From positions 1 to 44,396 of the forward strand of contig JAFGJL010000009.1 of NCBI GenBank assembly GCA_016929115.1: a stretch of DNA of 44,396 nucleotides. Direction: 5' to 3'. Origin of the DNA: Candidatus Omnitrophota bacterium (GTDB lineage Bacteria > Omnitrophota > Gorgyraeia > 2-01-FULL-45-10). A program made the position numbers and the translations under genes. Below the pieces are notes generated by a model, which saw nothing but the letters and a program-made list of their open reading frames with translations, was not told the origin of the DNA and did no database searches. Within the stretch, counting starts at the first letter, position 1, and each line of letters begins with the position of its first letter. Positions 17,120 through 25,216 of this stretch are shown in pieces.

Positions 17120-17359
17120 ATGGCAGAAAAAGTCGCGAAGGTAGGAGTGAAGCGCCAGAAGGGCTATCTCTATTACGTCGACAAGAGGGGTAACGTCGTT
17201 GAGACGAAGATGGCACGCGGCAACAAGAAGGGCGGCGGTGGTAAGGTGATCGCGAAACCTGGAGTAAGGAAGGTGTCGGGGTACCTCTATTTCATCGACA
17301 AGGCCGGTGATGTTGCACGGGCGAAGATGGTGAGAGGCGGAAAGGGCAAGAGAAGGTAG
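17120..17359 (+). CDS. small basic protein with two copies of a GYLYxxDKxGxV motif
   Basis: A 79-residue, lysine/arginine-rich protein of unknown function. Residues 6-34 and 45-73 are a direct repeat of a 29-residue unit sharing AKxGV, GYLYxxDKxGxV and AKMxRG-like ends (GYLYYVDKRGNV against GYLYFIDKAGDV). A glycine-lysine linker separates the copies and the C-terminus is KGKRR. A very strong GGAGGGGGG ribosome site lies 11 bases before the ATG, and an 11-bp terminator follows, which together suggest high expression. The charge suggests nucleic-acid binding, but that is inference. No signal peptide or membrane segment is seen. Confidence 0.85.
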   Translation: MAEKVAKVGVKRQKGYLYYVDKRGNVVETKMARGNKKGGGGKVIAKPGVRKVSGYLYFIDKAGDVARAKMVRGGKGKRR

Positions 17360-17385
17360 TCTTGTCTTTTCTCTTGCAGCACATG

Positions 17386-17427
17386 AAACAAGGGAGGCGT
17401 TTTTCTGTCTCCCTTGTTTTCTTTTTA
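17386..17427 (+). terminator. intrinsic terminator
   Basis: AAACAAGGGAG (17386-17396) and CTCCCTTGTTT (17409-17419) form a perfect 11-bp stem with a 12-base loop, followed by TCTTTTT. It ends the folK/panC/nad/ttcA/small-protein transcript and isolates uvrA. Confidence 0.9.
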
Positions 17428-17440
17428 CCCTTGTGATAAT
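17414..17440 (+). promoter_or_regulatory. possible extended -10 promoter for uvrA
   Basis: TGTGATAAT at 17432-17440 resembles an extended -10 (TGnTATAAT, five of six in the hexamer). A weak TTGTTT 15 bases upstream overlaps the terminator. Transcription would start about 20 bases before the uvrA ATG. Support is limited because this spacer is A/T-rich. Confidence 0.35.
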
Positions 17441-17465
17441 ATAGCCGTATATAACATATAATTAT

Positions 17466-20252
17466 ATGGAAAAAGATATTCTCTTCATAAAAGGGGCCAA
17501 GGAGCATAATCTAAAGAACATCGACCTTGAGATCCCGCGCAATAAGCTGGTCGTCGTCACGGGCCTCTCCGGCTCAGGAAAATCGTCCCTCGCCTTTGAC
17601 ACCGTCTACGCGGAAGGGCAGCGCAGGTACGTCGAGAGCCTCTCGAGCTACGCTAGGCAGTTCCTCGAGCAGCTGCAGAAGCCCGACGTGGAATATATAG
17701 AGGGCCTTTCGCCCACCATCTCCATAGAACAAAGGACGGCCGGCTCTAACCCCCGCTCCACTGTCGGGACCCAGACCGAGATACACGATTACCTCAGGCT
17801 TCTCTTAGCGCGCGCCGGGACTCCGCATTGTCCCAGGTGCGGCAAGCCTATAACCCGCCAGACGTCCCAGGAGATCGTGGACAGGATATCGGCCTATCCC
17901 AGGGACACCAGCCTGCTGATACTGGCGCCGCTGGTAAGGGGGCGTAAGGGCGAATACCGGGAGATCTTCCAGAAGGCGAAGAAGGACGGTTTCGTGAGGG
18001 TCAGGGTCGACGGGCACGTCGTCGAACTGGAGCGCAAGATAGAGCTCGACAAGAACAGGAAACATACGATAGAGATAGTCGTAGACCGTCTCGCCATTAA
18101 GGACGGAGTGCGCAAGCGGCTCACCGATTCCGTCGAGACGGCGCTCGAGGCCGGCGAGGGCCTCCTCGTCGTCCATATCGAGGGCAAAAAAGAGGACGTC
18201 CTCTTCAATGAGCAATACGCGTGCGTCGATTGCGGCGTAAGCCTCGAAGAACTGTCGCCCCGCATGTTCTCTTTCAACTCGCCGTACGGCGCGTGCCCTG
18301 TGTGCGGCGGGCTAGGCAACAAGATGGAGATCGACCCCGACCTCGTCATACCGGATAAGAACAAACCCGTCATAGATTCGGTCGAGGCCTGGCGCAGGGG
18401 CGGCAAGGGCCTGTACATATTTTACCGCAGGCTTATGCGCTCACTCGCGCACAGGCACGGCTTCGATGTGGAGACGCCGTTCAAGGACCTTCCTAAAGAG
18501 ATCAAAAAAATAGTCCTTTACGGGGAAGACGCTCCCGGGTGGGGGTCTTTCGAGGGCGTGGTGCCGAACCTCGAGCGCCGGTTCAGGGAGACGGAGAGTG
18601 AGTTCATAAAGACAGAGATCAATAAATACATGTCCGTCCTGCCGTGCCCGGCCTGCAAGGGCGCGCGGCTCAGGCCGGAGAGCCTTGCGGTGACGATAGG
18701 GAAGAAGAACATCGCCCAGGTCTCGGAATTATCCGTCCGTCAGCTGACGGAGTTCATGGCAGGCCTTGGCCTGAACGAGACGCAGAAAAAGATATCGTAC
18801 CAGATATTGAAGGAGATAAACGCCAGGTTGCGGTTCCTCATGAACGTGGGCCTCGATTACCTCACCCTGGACAGGCGAAGCTCGACGCTCTCCGGCGGAG
18901 AGGCGCAGAGGATACGCCTGGCGACGCAGATAGGCTCTGGCCTTGTCGGTGTCATCTACATACTTGACGAACCGAGCATAGGGTTGCACCAGAAGGATAA
19001 TTCTAAACTGCTGGATACATTGGTCGCCCTGAGGGATCTCGGCAATACACTGATAGTCGTCGAGCATGACGAGGCGACTATACGCAAGGCGGACCATCTC
19101 ATCGACCTGGGGCCCGGCGCCGGCGAGCATGGCGGGCGGGTGATCGCCTCCGGCCCTGTCGAAGACGTACTGAAATCAAAAGAATCCATCACCGCCAAGT
19201 ATCTGCGGGGAGAGCTCAAGATAAAGACGCCGCCTTCGCGCCGGCCTTATTCGGACAAGAAGCTACTCAAGGTCATAGGCGCCTCCGAGCATAACCTTAA
19301 GGACATCGACGTGAAGATCCCGCTCGGCCTGCTCGTCTGCATAACGGGGGTGTCGGGCTCGGGCAAGTCCACGCTCGTTGACGACATCCTCTATCGCGCG
19401 CTGGCAAAGCGTTTTTACAGGGCGAAAGAATGGCCGGGGGCGCACAAGAAGATAGAAGGGGCGGAGATGATCGATAAGGTGATCGTGATCGACCAGTCCC
19501 CGATCGGAAGGACCCCCCGGTCGAATCCGGCCACATACACCGGCGCCTACGCGCCCATACGAGACCTCTTCTCCAGGCTTCCGGACTCCAAGGTGCGCGG
19601 CTATAAGCCGGGCAGGTTCAGCTTCAACGTCAAGGGCGGCCGCTGCGAGGCGTGCACCGGCGACGGCATCAAAAAGATAGAGATGCATTTCCTGCCGGAC
19701 GTCTATGTCCAGTGCGAGGTCTGCAAGGGCAGGCGCTTCAACGAGCAGACCCTCGACGTAAAATACAAAGGCAAGTCCATAGCCGATATACTAGACATGT
19801 CCGTCGAGGAGGCGCTCGGCCTTTTCGCGAACATACCGCCGGTAAGGGGAAAGCTCCAGACGCTCTACGACGTAGGCCTGGGCTACATCAAGCTGGGCCA
19901 ATCGGCGACCACTCTCTCCGGAGGCGAGGCCCAAAGGATAAAGCTCGCCACGGAACTTTCCAAGACCTCGACAGGCAAGACCTTCTATATACTTGACGAG
20001 CCGACGACCGGCCTGCATTTCGCAGATATCGACAAGCTTTTGAACGTCCTTCAGGCGCTCGTGTCGCAGGGCAACACCGTCCTTGTCATCGAGCACAACC
20101 TGGACGTCATAAAAACCGCCGACCACATCATAGACCTGGGCCCCGAAGGCGGCGACGGCGGCGGCAAGATCGTCGCGGAAGGGACGCCCGAGAAGATCGC
20201 GGCCAACAAGAGATCTTACACGGGACAGTTCCTGGGGCAGGTATTGAAGTAA
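17466..20252 (+). CDS. uvrA: excinuclease ABC subunit A
   Basis: UvrA is the damage-sensing ATPase of nucleotide excision repair. The 928-residue protein has two ABC modules. The first P-loop is GLSGSGKS (33-40), with signature [12 protein letters not shown] and LDEPSIGLH. The second P-loop is GVSGSGKST near residue 629, with [12 protein letters not shown] and [10 protein letters not shown]. Zinc-binding CxxC pairs are visible: CPRC and CxxC pairs in the first half, and CEAC...CEVC in the second. Length is standard. It stands alone between a terminator upstream and the TPR gene downstream. Confidence 0.98.
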   Translation: MEKDILFIKGAKEHNLKNIDLEIPRNKLVVVTGLSGSGKSSLAFDTVYAEGQRRYVESLSSYARQFLEQLQKPDVEYIEGLSPTISIEQRTAGSNPRSTVGTQTEIHDYLRLLLARAGTPHCPRCGKPITRQTSQEIVDRISAYPRDTSLLILAPLVRGRKGEYREIFQKAKKDGFVRVRVDGHVVELERKIELDKNRKHTIEIVVDRLAIKDGVRKRLTDSVETALEAGEGLLVVHIEGKKEDVLFNEQYACVDCGVSLEELSPRMFSFNSPYGACPVCGGLGNKMEIDPDLVIPDKNKPVIDSVEAWRRGGKGLYIFYRRLMRSLAHRHGFDVETPFKDLPKEIKKIVLYGEDAPGWGSFEGVVPNLERRFRETESEFIKTEINKYMSVLPCPACKGARLRPESLAVTIGKKNIAQVSELSVRQLTEFMAGLGLNETQKKISYQILKEINARLRFLMNVGLDYLTLDRRSSTLSGGEAQRIRLATQIGSGLVGVIYILDEPSIGLHQKDNSKLLDTLVALRDLGNTLIVVEHDEATIRKADHLIDLGPGAGEHGGRVIASGPVEDVLKSKESITAKYLRGELKIKTPPSRRPYSDKKLLKVIGASEHNLKDIDVKIPLGLLVCITGVSGSGKSTLVDDILYRALAKRFYRAKEWPGAHKKIEGAEMIDKVIVIDQSPIGRTPRSNPATYTGAYAPIRDLFSRLPDSKVRGYKPGRFSFNVKGGRCEACTGDGIKKIEMHFLPDVYVQCEVCKGRRFNEQTLDVKYKGKSIADILDMSVEEALGLFANIPPVRGKLQTLYDVGLGYIKLGQSATTLSGGEAQRIKLATELSKTSTGKTFYILDEPTTGLHFADIDKLLNVLQALVSQGNTVLVIEHNLDVIKTADHIIDLGPEGGDGGGKIVAEGTPEKIAANKRSYTGQFLGQVLK

Positions 20253-20260
20253 GCGGAAGT

Positions 20261-20295
20261 TTTAGCTCATAGCTCATAAGCTGTTAAGCTCATAG
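20261..20295. repeat. short family A repeat before the TPR gene
   Basis: TTTAGCTCATAGCTCATAAGC followed by TGTTAAGCTCATAG repeats the same TAGCTCATAG words as the copies at 1346 and 13099, but in the 5'-arm form. It fills nearly all of the 47-base uvrA to TPR-gene spacer and replaces any recognisable ribosome site. Confidence 0.7.
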
Positions 20296-20299
20296 AAAA

Positions 20300-22678
20300 A
20301 TGTTCAGCATGGGTTTATATATGAGGAATATAAAAAAGGCCGGCCAGTGTGTTGTCATGATGGCGCTTTTAGCGCTTTCGGCATCGCCTCTCTTTGCGCT
20401 AGAGACCGCCGAGGAAGCCGACTTCACGTTCGCGGCGAAGGCCTTCAGCGACGGTTTTTACGATCTCGCGAAGGAGCGATTGGAGCGTTTCCTGTCCGAC
20501 CATCCGCGCACAACCCATTTCTACGATGCCCATCTCCTGCTGGGGCAGTGCTTCTATTATCAGAACAATCCCAGCAGGGCGCTGTCGGAATTCAACCTGA
20601 TACTCAACAGGCCCGACGGAAGTACCTTCTGGGACGGCGCGCTCTACTGGACAGGGGAGGTGTACTTCAAGACTGGAGACCACAAGAAGGCCCTGGAGTA
20701 CTATCAGCGGATCATCGACGAATTCCCGTCATACCGCTACCTCGGCCACGCGTATTATTCGAAAGGCTGGACCTACTATAAGTTGGGCTTTCTGGAGGAG
20801 GCCATCAGATCGTTCCGGGAGGTGGTCTCCCGGTATCCTTTCGAGAAGGTGGCCGTAGAGGCGCAATTCAAGATCGGCGAATGCGAATATCTGCTGGGGC
20901 GGTACGATAAGGCGCTGAAGGAGTTCGACAGCTTCATAAAACAGTTCCCGTTATCGGAAAAAACAGCCGAGGCCCATTACATGAGCGGGGAGGCTTCTTT
21001 CTATCTCGGACGGTATAAAGAGTCTATAGAATCGTTCAAAAAGGCCATCGCCATCGCGCCGAACGCGCAGTGGTCGTCCTTCGCCCTCTACCGGATGGCG
21101 CGCGCGCATTTCCAGCTCGGCGATAACGCCGCGAGCATCGACGAATTCAAACAGTGCGCCGAAAGATCGGCCAACGATTTCCTGGTGAGCGGCTCGCTCG
21201 TCGGGCTCGTCCATGCTTACGAGAGGACGGGCATGAAGAAACAGGCGCTCGGCCTGTGCGATGATATAACAGCGCGTTTTCCGCGTAGCGACGCGGCTTC
21301 CGAAGCGTATTATATAAAGATGAGGCTCTTGTATGACGCCGCTGACTACAAGGAAGCCGAACGCGTCGGCACGGAAGCGCTGGAGTTGTTCCCAGGGTCT
21401 AAACTGGCCGACCGCGTTCATTACGGACTCGGCAGGATCTACGCGGCGCGGGGAAAGAACGGCGACGCGCTTAAAAAATTCGCGTGGGTGACGGACAATT
21501 CCAAGGATGCGGCCCTCGTTGAAAATGCGTTATGCAGGGCAGGCGATATCTATTTTGACGCCGGGGATTACAAGGCTGCCGCCGAAAAATTCGACTCGGT
21601 CCTGGCGCGCTATCCCGACGGGACGCAGGCCGATTACGCCCAGTGCCAGCTTGGCGACATAGCGCTCCTTACCGGAAGGGCGGACCAGGCCATCCTTTCT
21701 TACCAGAGCCTCCTGGTGAATTTTCCGAAAAGCGCGCTCAGGGAAAAGGCGTTCTTTCAGCTAGGCGTTTCGTATTTCAAGAAGGGCGACTTCGAGCGGG
21801 CAGTAGCCGAGTTCAGCCGCGTTATAAATGAATTCCCGGACGGCGAGATGCGCCCGTCGGCGGCCTTTTACCTCGCCAATTCCTACTACAACATGGACCG
21901 CTACGAGGAGGCGCTTAAAGCGTTCAGCCAGATCGTCCGCGACTCGAAGGACGAGGCCGTCAGGAGCATGGCGCGTTACCAGATAGGGTGGTGTTATTAC
22001 GGCATGCGAAAAGAGCCTGAGGCGGTGCGCGAGTTCACGGCTTTCCTCAAGGAATATCCGAGGTCTGCCCTCGCGTCAGACGCGCTATTCTGGCTCGGCG
22101 AATATCATGACATCAAAGGCAATTACGACAAGGCGAACGAATATTTCTCGGCCATCATAAAGGATTTCCCGGATAGCGATATCGCGGCCAACGCCCTCTA
22201 CCAGCTGGCGCTGACGCTTGCGGACGCCGGAAAGACGGACGAAGCCGCGGCGCGGCTCGAGGAACTCGCCTCACGGTCACCCGGCTCCGACCTGGCCAAG
22301 AACGCGTACCGAAAACTCGCGAAGATAAAGGAAAAAGAGGGCGATATCGACGGCGCCATAGGTTATCTCAGGAAGGCGCTCACGGCGGAGGATAACGAGT
22401 CGAACGCGCAGACACAGTTTGAGATAGCGGAATGCTTCGAGGAGAAAGGCGACCTCGCGCAGGCGAGCAGTGAATACCTGAACGTGCCGTACACCTATCC
22501 GAAGGGCCTGTTCTGGGCGGTGCGCGCGCAACTCAAATGCGCGCAGGTCTTTGAGCGGCTCGAAAGATGGGACGAGGCGAGAAAGCTTTACGAAAAACTC
22601 GCCAACATGGATGTCGAGGAATCGGTGTTGGCGAAGAAGCGGCTAGAGTGGTTGAGGTGGAGGGGAGAAAGTAAGTAA
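20300..22678 (+). CDS. exported multi-TPR protein of the ExbB/ExbD locus
   Basis: A 792-residue protein with an N-terminal signal peptide (basic start, hydrophobic stretch, cleavage likely near SPLFA-LE around residue 33). The rest is tetratricopeptide-like repeats of about 34-37 residues, with YxxGxYxxAxxxFxxxxxxFPxS patterns up to the C-terminus, as in YbgF/CpoB- or BamD-like periplasmic scaffolds. TPRs bind peptides or proteins, so it is probably a periplasmic or outer-membrane-associated partner of the motor encoded next. ATGs at 20309 and 20321 are alternative starts; none has a clear ribosome site. A 79-base spacer with a repeat precedes exbB. Confidence 0.88.
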   Translation: MFSMGLYMRNIKKAGQCVVMMALLALSASPLFALETAEEADFTFAAKAFSDGFYDLAKERLERFLSDHPRTTHFYDAHLLLGQCFYYQNNPSRALSEFNLILNRPDGSTFWDGALYWTGEVYFKTGDHKKALEYYQRIIDEFPSYRYLGHAYYSKGWTYYKLGFLEEAIRSFREVVSRYPFEKVAVEAQFKIGECEYLLGRYDKALKEFDSFIKQFPLSEKTAEAHYMSGEASFYLGRYKESIESFKKAIAIAPNAQWSSFALYRMARAHFQLGDNAASIDEFKQCAERSANDFLVSGSLVGLVHAYERTGMKKQALGLCDDITARFPRSDAASEAYYIKMRLLYDAADYKEAERVGTEALELFPGSKLADRVHYGLGRIYAARGKNGDALKKFAWVTDNSKDAALVENALCRAGDIYFDAGDYKAAAEKFDSVLARYPDGTQADYAQCQLGDIALLTGRADQAILSYQSLLVNFPKSALREKAFFQLGVSYFKKGDFERAVAEFSRVINEFPDGEMRPSAAFYLANSYYNMDRYEEALKAFSQIVRDSKDEAVRSMARYQIGWCYYGMRKEPEAVREFTAFLKEYPRSALASDALFWLGEYHDIKGNYDKANEYFSAIIKDFPDSDIAANALYQLALTLADAGKTDEAAARLEELASRSPGSDLAKNAYRKLAKIKEKEGDIDGAIGYLRKALTAEDNESNAQTQFEIAECFEEKGDLAQASSEYLNVPYTYPKGLFWAVRAQLKCAQVFERLERWDEARKLYEKLANMDVEESVLAKKRLEWLRWRGESK

Positions 22679-22731
22679 AATTACAAATCACAATATCAAA
22701 TTACCAAAACGTATTTCGGTTATTGTGATTT
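22677..22731. repeat. A/T-rich intergenic inverted repeat, family B
   Basis: AAAATTACAAATCACAATATC on the left and TTATTGTGATTTA on the right pair imperfectly. The centre ATTACCAAAACGTATTTCGG resembles the centres at 6826-6943 and 26599-26700. It lies between the TPR gene and exbB. Confidence 0.7.
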
Positions 22732-22757
22732 AGCATAGCTAAGATGAGGAGGATATT

Positions 22758-23390
22758 ATGTGGGACATGCTTCAAAAAGGCGGGCCGATGATGTACCTCA
22801 TACTTTTATCGTCTGTGCTCGCGTTCGGCGTGGTGATCGAGAGGGTCTATAATCTCAACAGGGCCAAGATCGACGCACAGAAGTTCATGGACGAGATCAC
22901 GGTCCTGCTTAAGCGCAACAAGATCATCGAGGCTATCGAGATGTGCAACAGGACGCCGGGCCCCGTGGCCCACATAGTGAAGGCCGGCATCCTTGTCCAC
23001 GACCGGTCAAAGCCGGAGATAAAAGAGGCGGTCGAGGAGGCTGCCCAGCTTGAGATACCGCGTCTCGAAAAACACCTGCCCGTCCTCGCGACGATAGCGC
23101 ACATAGCCCCTCTCCTGGGGCTTCTCGGGACCGTTACGGGCATGATAAAAGCGTTCCAGGTCATCCAGCAAAAGGCGCTGATGATGGCCCCGGTCAATCC
23201 GGGTGACCTCTCCGGCGGCATATGGGAGGCGCTGCTCGCGACCCTTGCCGGCCTTTCGGTCGCCGTCCCGACTTATGTCGCTTACAATTATCTGGTGAGC
23301 CAGGTCGACAATTTCGTCTTCGACATGGAACGCAGCGCCACAGACCTCGTGAACATACTCTCGTCGAGAAGGGACACATATGAGGTTTAA
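22758..23390 (+). CDS. ExbB/TolQ-family proton-channel subunit
   Basis: A 210-residue inner-membrane protein of the MotA/TolQ/ExbB family with three predicted membrane segments, near residues 12-30, 108-135 and 155-180. The PLLGLLGTVTGM segment and EALLATLAGLSVAVPTYVAYN carry the conserved channel threonines and the EAL-AT pattern of TM3. These proteins form the pentameric channel that uses proton motive force with ExbD/TolR. An AGGAGG site precedes the ATG. It overlaps exbD by 11 bases. Whether it is ExbB, TolQ or another motor (e.g. gliding type) cannot be told from sequence alone. Confidence 0.92.
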   Translation: MWDMLQKGGPMMYLILLSSVLAFGVVIERVYNLNRAKIDAQKFMDEITVLLKRNKIIEAIEMCNRTPGPVAHIVKAGILVHDRSKPEIKEAVEEAAQLEIPRLEKHLPVLATIAHIAPLLGLLGTVTGMIKAFQVIQQKALMMAPVNPGDLSGGIWEALLATLAGLSVAVPTYVAYNYLVSQVDNFVFDMERSATDLVNILSSRRDTYEV

Positions 23391-23772
23391 AAGACGCTCG
23401 AAGATAGAGAAAGGGCTTGTCGACCTTACGCCGCTGATCAACGTCTTCTTCCTGCTCTTCATATTCTTTCTTTTTACTTCGAGTTTCATATTCCAGCCGG
23501 GGATCAAGGTAAACTTGCCGAAAGCCGTGACGAGCGAGGCCATCCAACAGGAGAATACCGTCATCGTTATCACGAGGGACGATAAATTGTATCTGGAGGA
23601 CAGGGAGATCTCCCAGGAAGAGCTCATATCCCGCCTTGCCATGATAGCCAAGGCCAAGGGAGGCCTTATCATCAAGGCCGACAGCCGCGCGTCGCTCGGC
23701 CGGATCGTTGAGATATGGGACATATGCAGGCGTGAGGGCGTGTCGCAGGTCAATATAGCGACGAACCAATAA
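23380..23772 (+). CDS. ExbD/TolR-family protein with Asn at the channel Asp position
   Basis: A 130-residue protein with a short basic cytoplasmic start, one membrane segment (about residues 16-40) and a periplasmic domain that includes the family's hydrophobic strands and an ADxxxxxGxIVEI region. In ExbD and TolR the membrane segment usually reads LTPLIDV, whose Asp carries the proton. Here it reads LTPLINV, with N21 encoded by AAC at 23440-23442. It is otherwise intact and overlaps the exbB-like gene by 11 bases. Either this subunit is a non-conducting partner, or a homologue elsewhere supplies the acidic residue. Confidence 0.9.
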   Translation: MRFKRRSKIEKGLVDLTPLINVFFLLFIFFLFTSSFIFQPGIKVNLPKAVTSEAIQQENTVIVITRDDKLYLEDREISQEELISRLAMIAKAKGGLIIKADSRASLGRIVEIWDICRREGVSQVNIATNQ

Positions 23773-23781
23773 GGGCATCAT

Positions 23782-24222
23782 ATGGGCGTTGAAGACGCGG
23801 CCAGGGCGGTCATCTATACAACCTTACGGGCGCGGCGCAAACTCTACCGGAGCCGCGTGCTTATTTTTGCGATACTGTTCTCGCTCTTCCTTCACGTTTT
23901 TTGGATCGTAGTTGTCAAGATAGTCGCTACGCACCCCGCCTCGGAACGCGTGAAATTCTCAAAGGTCTCGTTTCTTGGCTCCATCCTGGAGCGAGGTATG
24001 CTGGAGGTGCGGATAGAGCCGCGGCAGCGCGATCCGCTGGAAAAACGGTATCTTAGCGATGTCGACACCCTCACAAGAGGCTTTATGGCCCGGCAGGCGC
24101 GTGGGGGGTGTGAGGACAGGGCAGGGGAGGCGTCTTTTCGCGGCGCGGACGAAGCGCTTCCGGCCAGGATCAAGGATGCGATTAGCGGCCCTAAGGCCCA
24201 GCCAGCCTATTTAACCGAATGA
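23782..24222 (+). CDS. short TonB/TolA-like protein lacking the C-terminal domain
   Basis: A 146-residue protein with a basic cytoplasmic N-terminus of about 25 residues, one membrane segment (about 26-48) and a periplasmic tail. The membrane segment contains S34 and H38 (SLFLH), matching the SxxxH motif by which TonB and TolA couple to ExbB/TolQ. The tail is charged, lacks the Pro-rich spacer and has no TonB C-terminal domain, so it would hardly cross the periplasm. It may hand over to the upstream TPR protein. Placed 9 bases after exbD. Product name is inference from the motif and position. Confidence 0.65.
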   Translation: MGVEDAARAVIYTTLRARRKLYRSRVLIFAILFSLFLHVFWIVVVKIVATHPASERVKFSKVSFLGSILERGMLEVRIEPRQRDPLEKRYLSDVDTLTRGFMARQARGGCEDRAGEASFRGADEALPARIKDAISGPKAQPAYLTE

Positions 24223-24259
24223 AGGAAATTTGCATTTATATGAAATGTATGATATACTC

Positions 24260-24496
24260 ATGATACAATTAGATATAACTACTCTCATATTTTTTTATAT
24301 ATTGTTCTCTGTCATGGTGACCTTGGGCGTTTGGGCGTTCTTGGGGTATAAGGGGCTCAGGCGGGTCCAGCCCAAGGATGAGCAGTATATCTGGAAATGC
24401 TCCGTATGTTTCCATGATTACATCGATTCGCGCCATGAAGATATCTCGGCTTGCCCGATGTGCGGGAGCTATAATAAAAAAGATCGCCGGGTTTAA
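24260..24496 (+). CDS. membrane-anchored zinc-ribbon protein
   Basis: A 78-residue protein from the ATG at 24260 (MIQLDITT...), with an N-terminal membrane helix (about residues 6-27) and a C-terminal zinc ribbon: CSVC and CPMC (CxxC...CxxC), followed by GSYNKKDRRV. The four cysteines suggest a rubredoxin-like or ribbon zinc site on the cytoplasmic side. Function is unknown. In-frame starts at 24230 (TTG) and 24245 (ATG) are also possible; none has a well-spaced ribosome site. The 24260 start gives the cleanest membrane-protein N-terminus. Confidence 0.75.
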   Translation: MIQLDITTLIFFYILFSVMVTLGVWAFLGYKGLRRVQPKDEQYIWKCSVCFHDYIDSRHEDISACPMCGSYNKKDRRV

Positions 24497-24532
24497 AATA
24501 TACGAGATACGATAAAAGAAGTTCGAGAGAAG

Positions 24533-24552
24533 CCTGCCTGTCGGCAGGCAGG
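24533..24552. repeat. GC-rich hairpin (CCTGCCTG ... CAGGCAGG)
   Basis: Perfect 8-bp stem CCTGCCTG / CAGGCAGG with a TCGG tetraloop. Its 3' end touches the GGGAGG ribosome site (24551-24556) of the winged-helix gene. A similar but degenerate CCTGC-TTGACG-GCAGG lies at 25907-25921 over the end of the LigD-type gene. Confidence 0.85.
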
Positions 24553-24560
24553 GAGGATGT

Positions 24561-24761
24561 ATGATAACAGAAATCGGGATAACCGCCGGAGACATCTGGC
24601 ACTACCTTGACCAGCATGGGAAGAGCACGCTCAAGGATATCGTGAAGGGGACATCGTCCGATAAGGACAGGGTGCTTATGAGCATAGGGTGGCTGGCGAG
24701 AGAAGGCCACGTTGTCGTGGAGAGGACGGGTTCGGATTATCTCGCATATCTGAGAAGATAG
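24561..24761 (+). CDS. small winged helix-turn-helix protein (DUF2582-like)
   Basis: A 66-residue, single-domain protein with the winged-helix pattern: GDIWHYLDQHGKSTLKDI (helices 1-2), a recognition helix around SSDKDRVLMSIGWLAREG, then a beta wing HVVVERTGSDYLAYL. It resembles the DUF2582 family of small wHTH proteins, for which no precise role is established. It is probably a DNA-binding protein, but no target is evident. A GGGAGG ribosome site 4 bases before the ATG is partly covered by a stable hairpin, so translation may be modulated by folding. Confidence 0.8.
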   Translation: MITEIGITAGDIWHYLDQHGKSTLKDIVKGTSSDKDRVLMSIGWLAREGHVVVERTGSDYLAYLRR

Positions 24762-24776
24762 AAAGGCAGGTCCCAG

Positions 24777-25052
24777 ATGGTCGAAGAGAACAGGATGCCC
24801 AACGATCAGGAAAAAGTACCGATAGTTCCGCCGCTCAAAGTTCTCTCGCACAAGACGATCAACAAGCGTTTCGGATGGTGGTCCGCTGTCGTGCTCCTGG
24901 AGAGTTACGGGCGAAAACAGGTCTGTTTCTACCTCTGGCAGAAGAAGCCGGAGGGCGGCTGGAAGAGGAAACAGAAGTTCGCCATACATAACCAGGAGGA
25001 TTGGGGGCTTATCCAGAACGCGGTAGGCGGGATGGTGAAAGAGCTCACCTAA
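24777..25052 (+). CDS. hypothetical protein, 91 residues
   Basis: A soluble protein with no family I recognise. The first 20 residues are polar and likely disordered. From residue 25 there is a compact pattern rich in Trp, Gly and Lys (RFGWWSAVVLLES, CFYLWQKK, GWKRKQKF), which reads like a small beta-sheet domain, ending in a helix (NAVGGMVKELT). It starts 15 bases after the winged-helix gene and probably shares its transcript. Codon use matches its neighbours, so it looks like a real gene. Confidence 0.75.
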   Translation: MVEENRMPNDQEKVPIVPPLKVLSHKTINKRFGWWSAVVLLESYGRKQVCFYLWQKKPEGGWKRKQKFAIHNQEDWGLIQNAVGGMVKELT

Positions 25053-25073
25053 AGGCCCTCCTCACCGTTCGCG

Positions 25074-25208
25074 ATGCCGGATGCCATAAGGCTTGTATAT
25101 TCGAAGGCGTATGCAGTTGATATCGGCGACCAAGTATTTCCCACCTCAAAGTATGCCCGCATAAAAGAGAATCCGCTCTATCGCCTCAGGGGTAAAAACA
25201 TTTTATAG
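25074..25208 (+). pseudogene. N-terminal remnant of a histone deacetylase/AcuC-like gene
   Basis: A 44-codon frame begins MPDAIRLVYSKAYAVDIGDQ and continues through VFPTSKYARI to a TAG at 25206-25208. This matches the N-terminus of bacterial histone-deacetylase-superfamily proteins (xVYSxxYxxDxGxHVFPTxKYRLI). The conserved catalytic body, normally about 300 residues, is absent because cutA starts 8 bases later. It is best read as a deletion remnant. A genuine 44-residue protein cannot be excluded. The family match is by recalled pattern only. Confidence 0.6.
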
Positions 25209-25216
25209 GTAAACAG

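Noticed and set aside
24230-24258. Promoter-like TTGCAT, 17 bases, TATACT before the zinc-ribbon gene
   Set aside because: A/T-rich spacer makes it likely by chance, and the predicted transcript would start after the preferred start codon.
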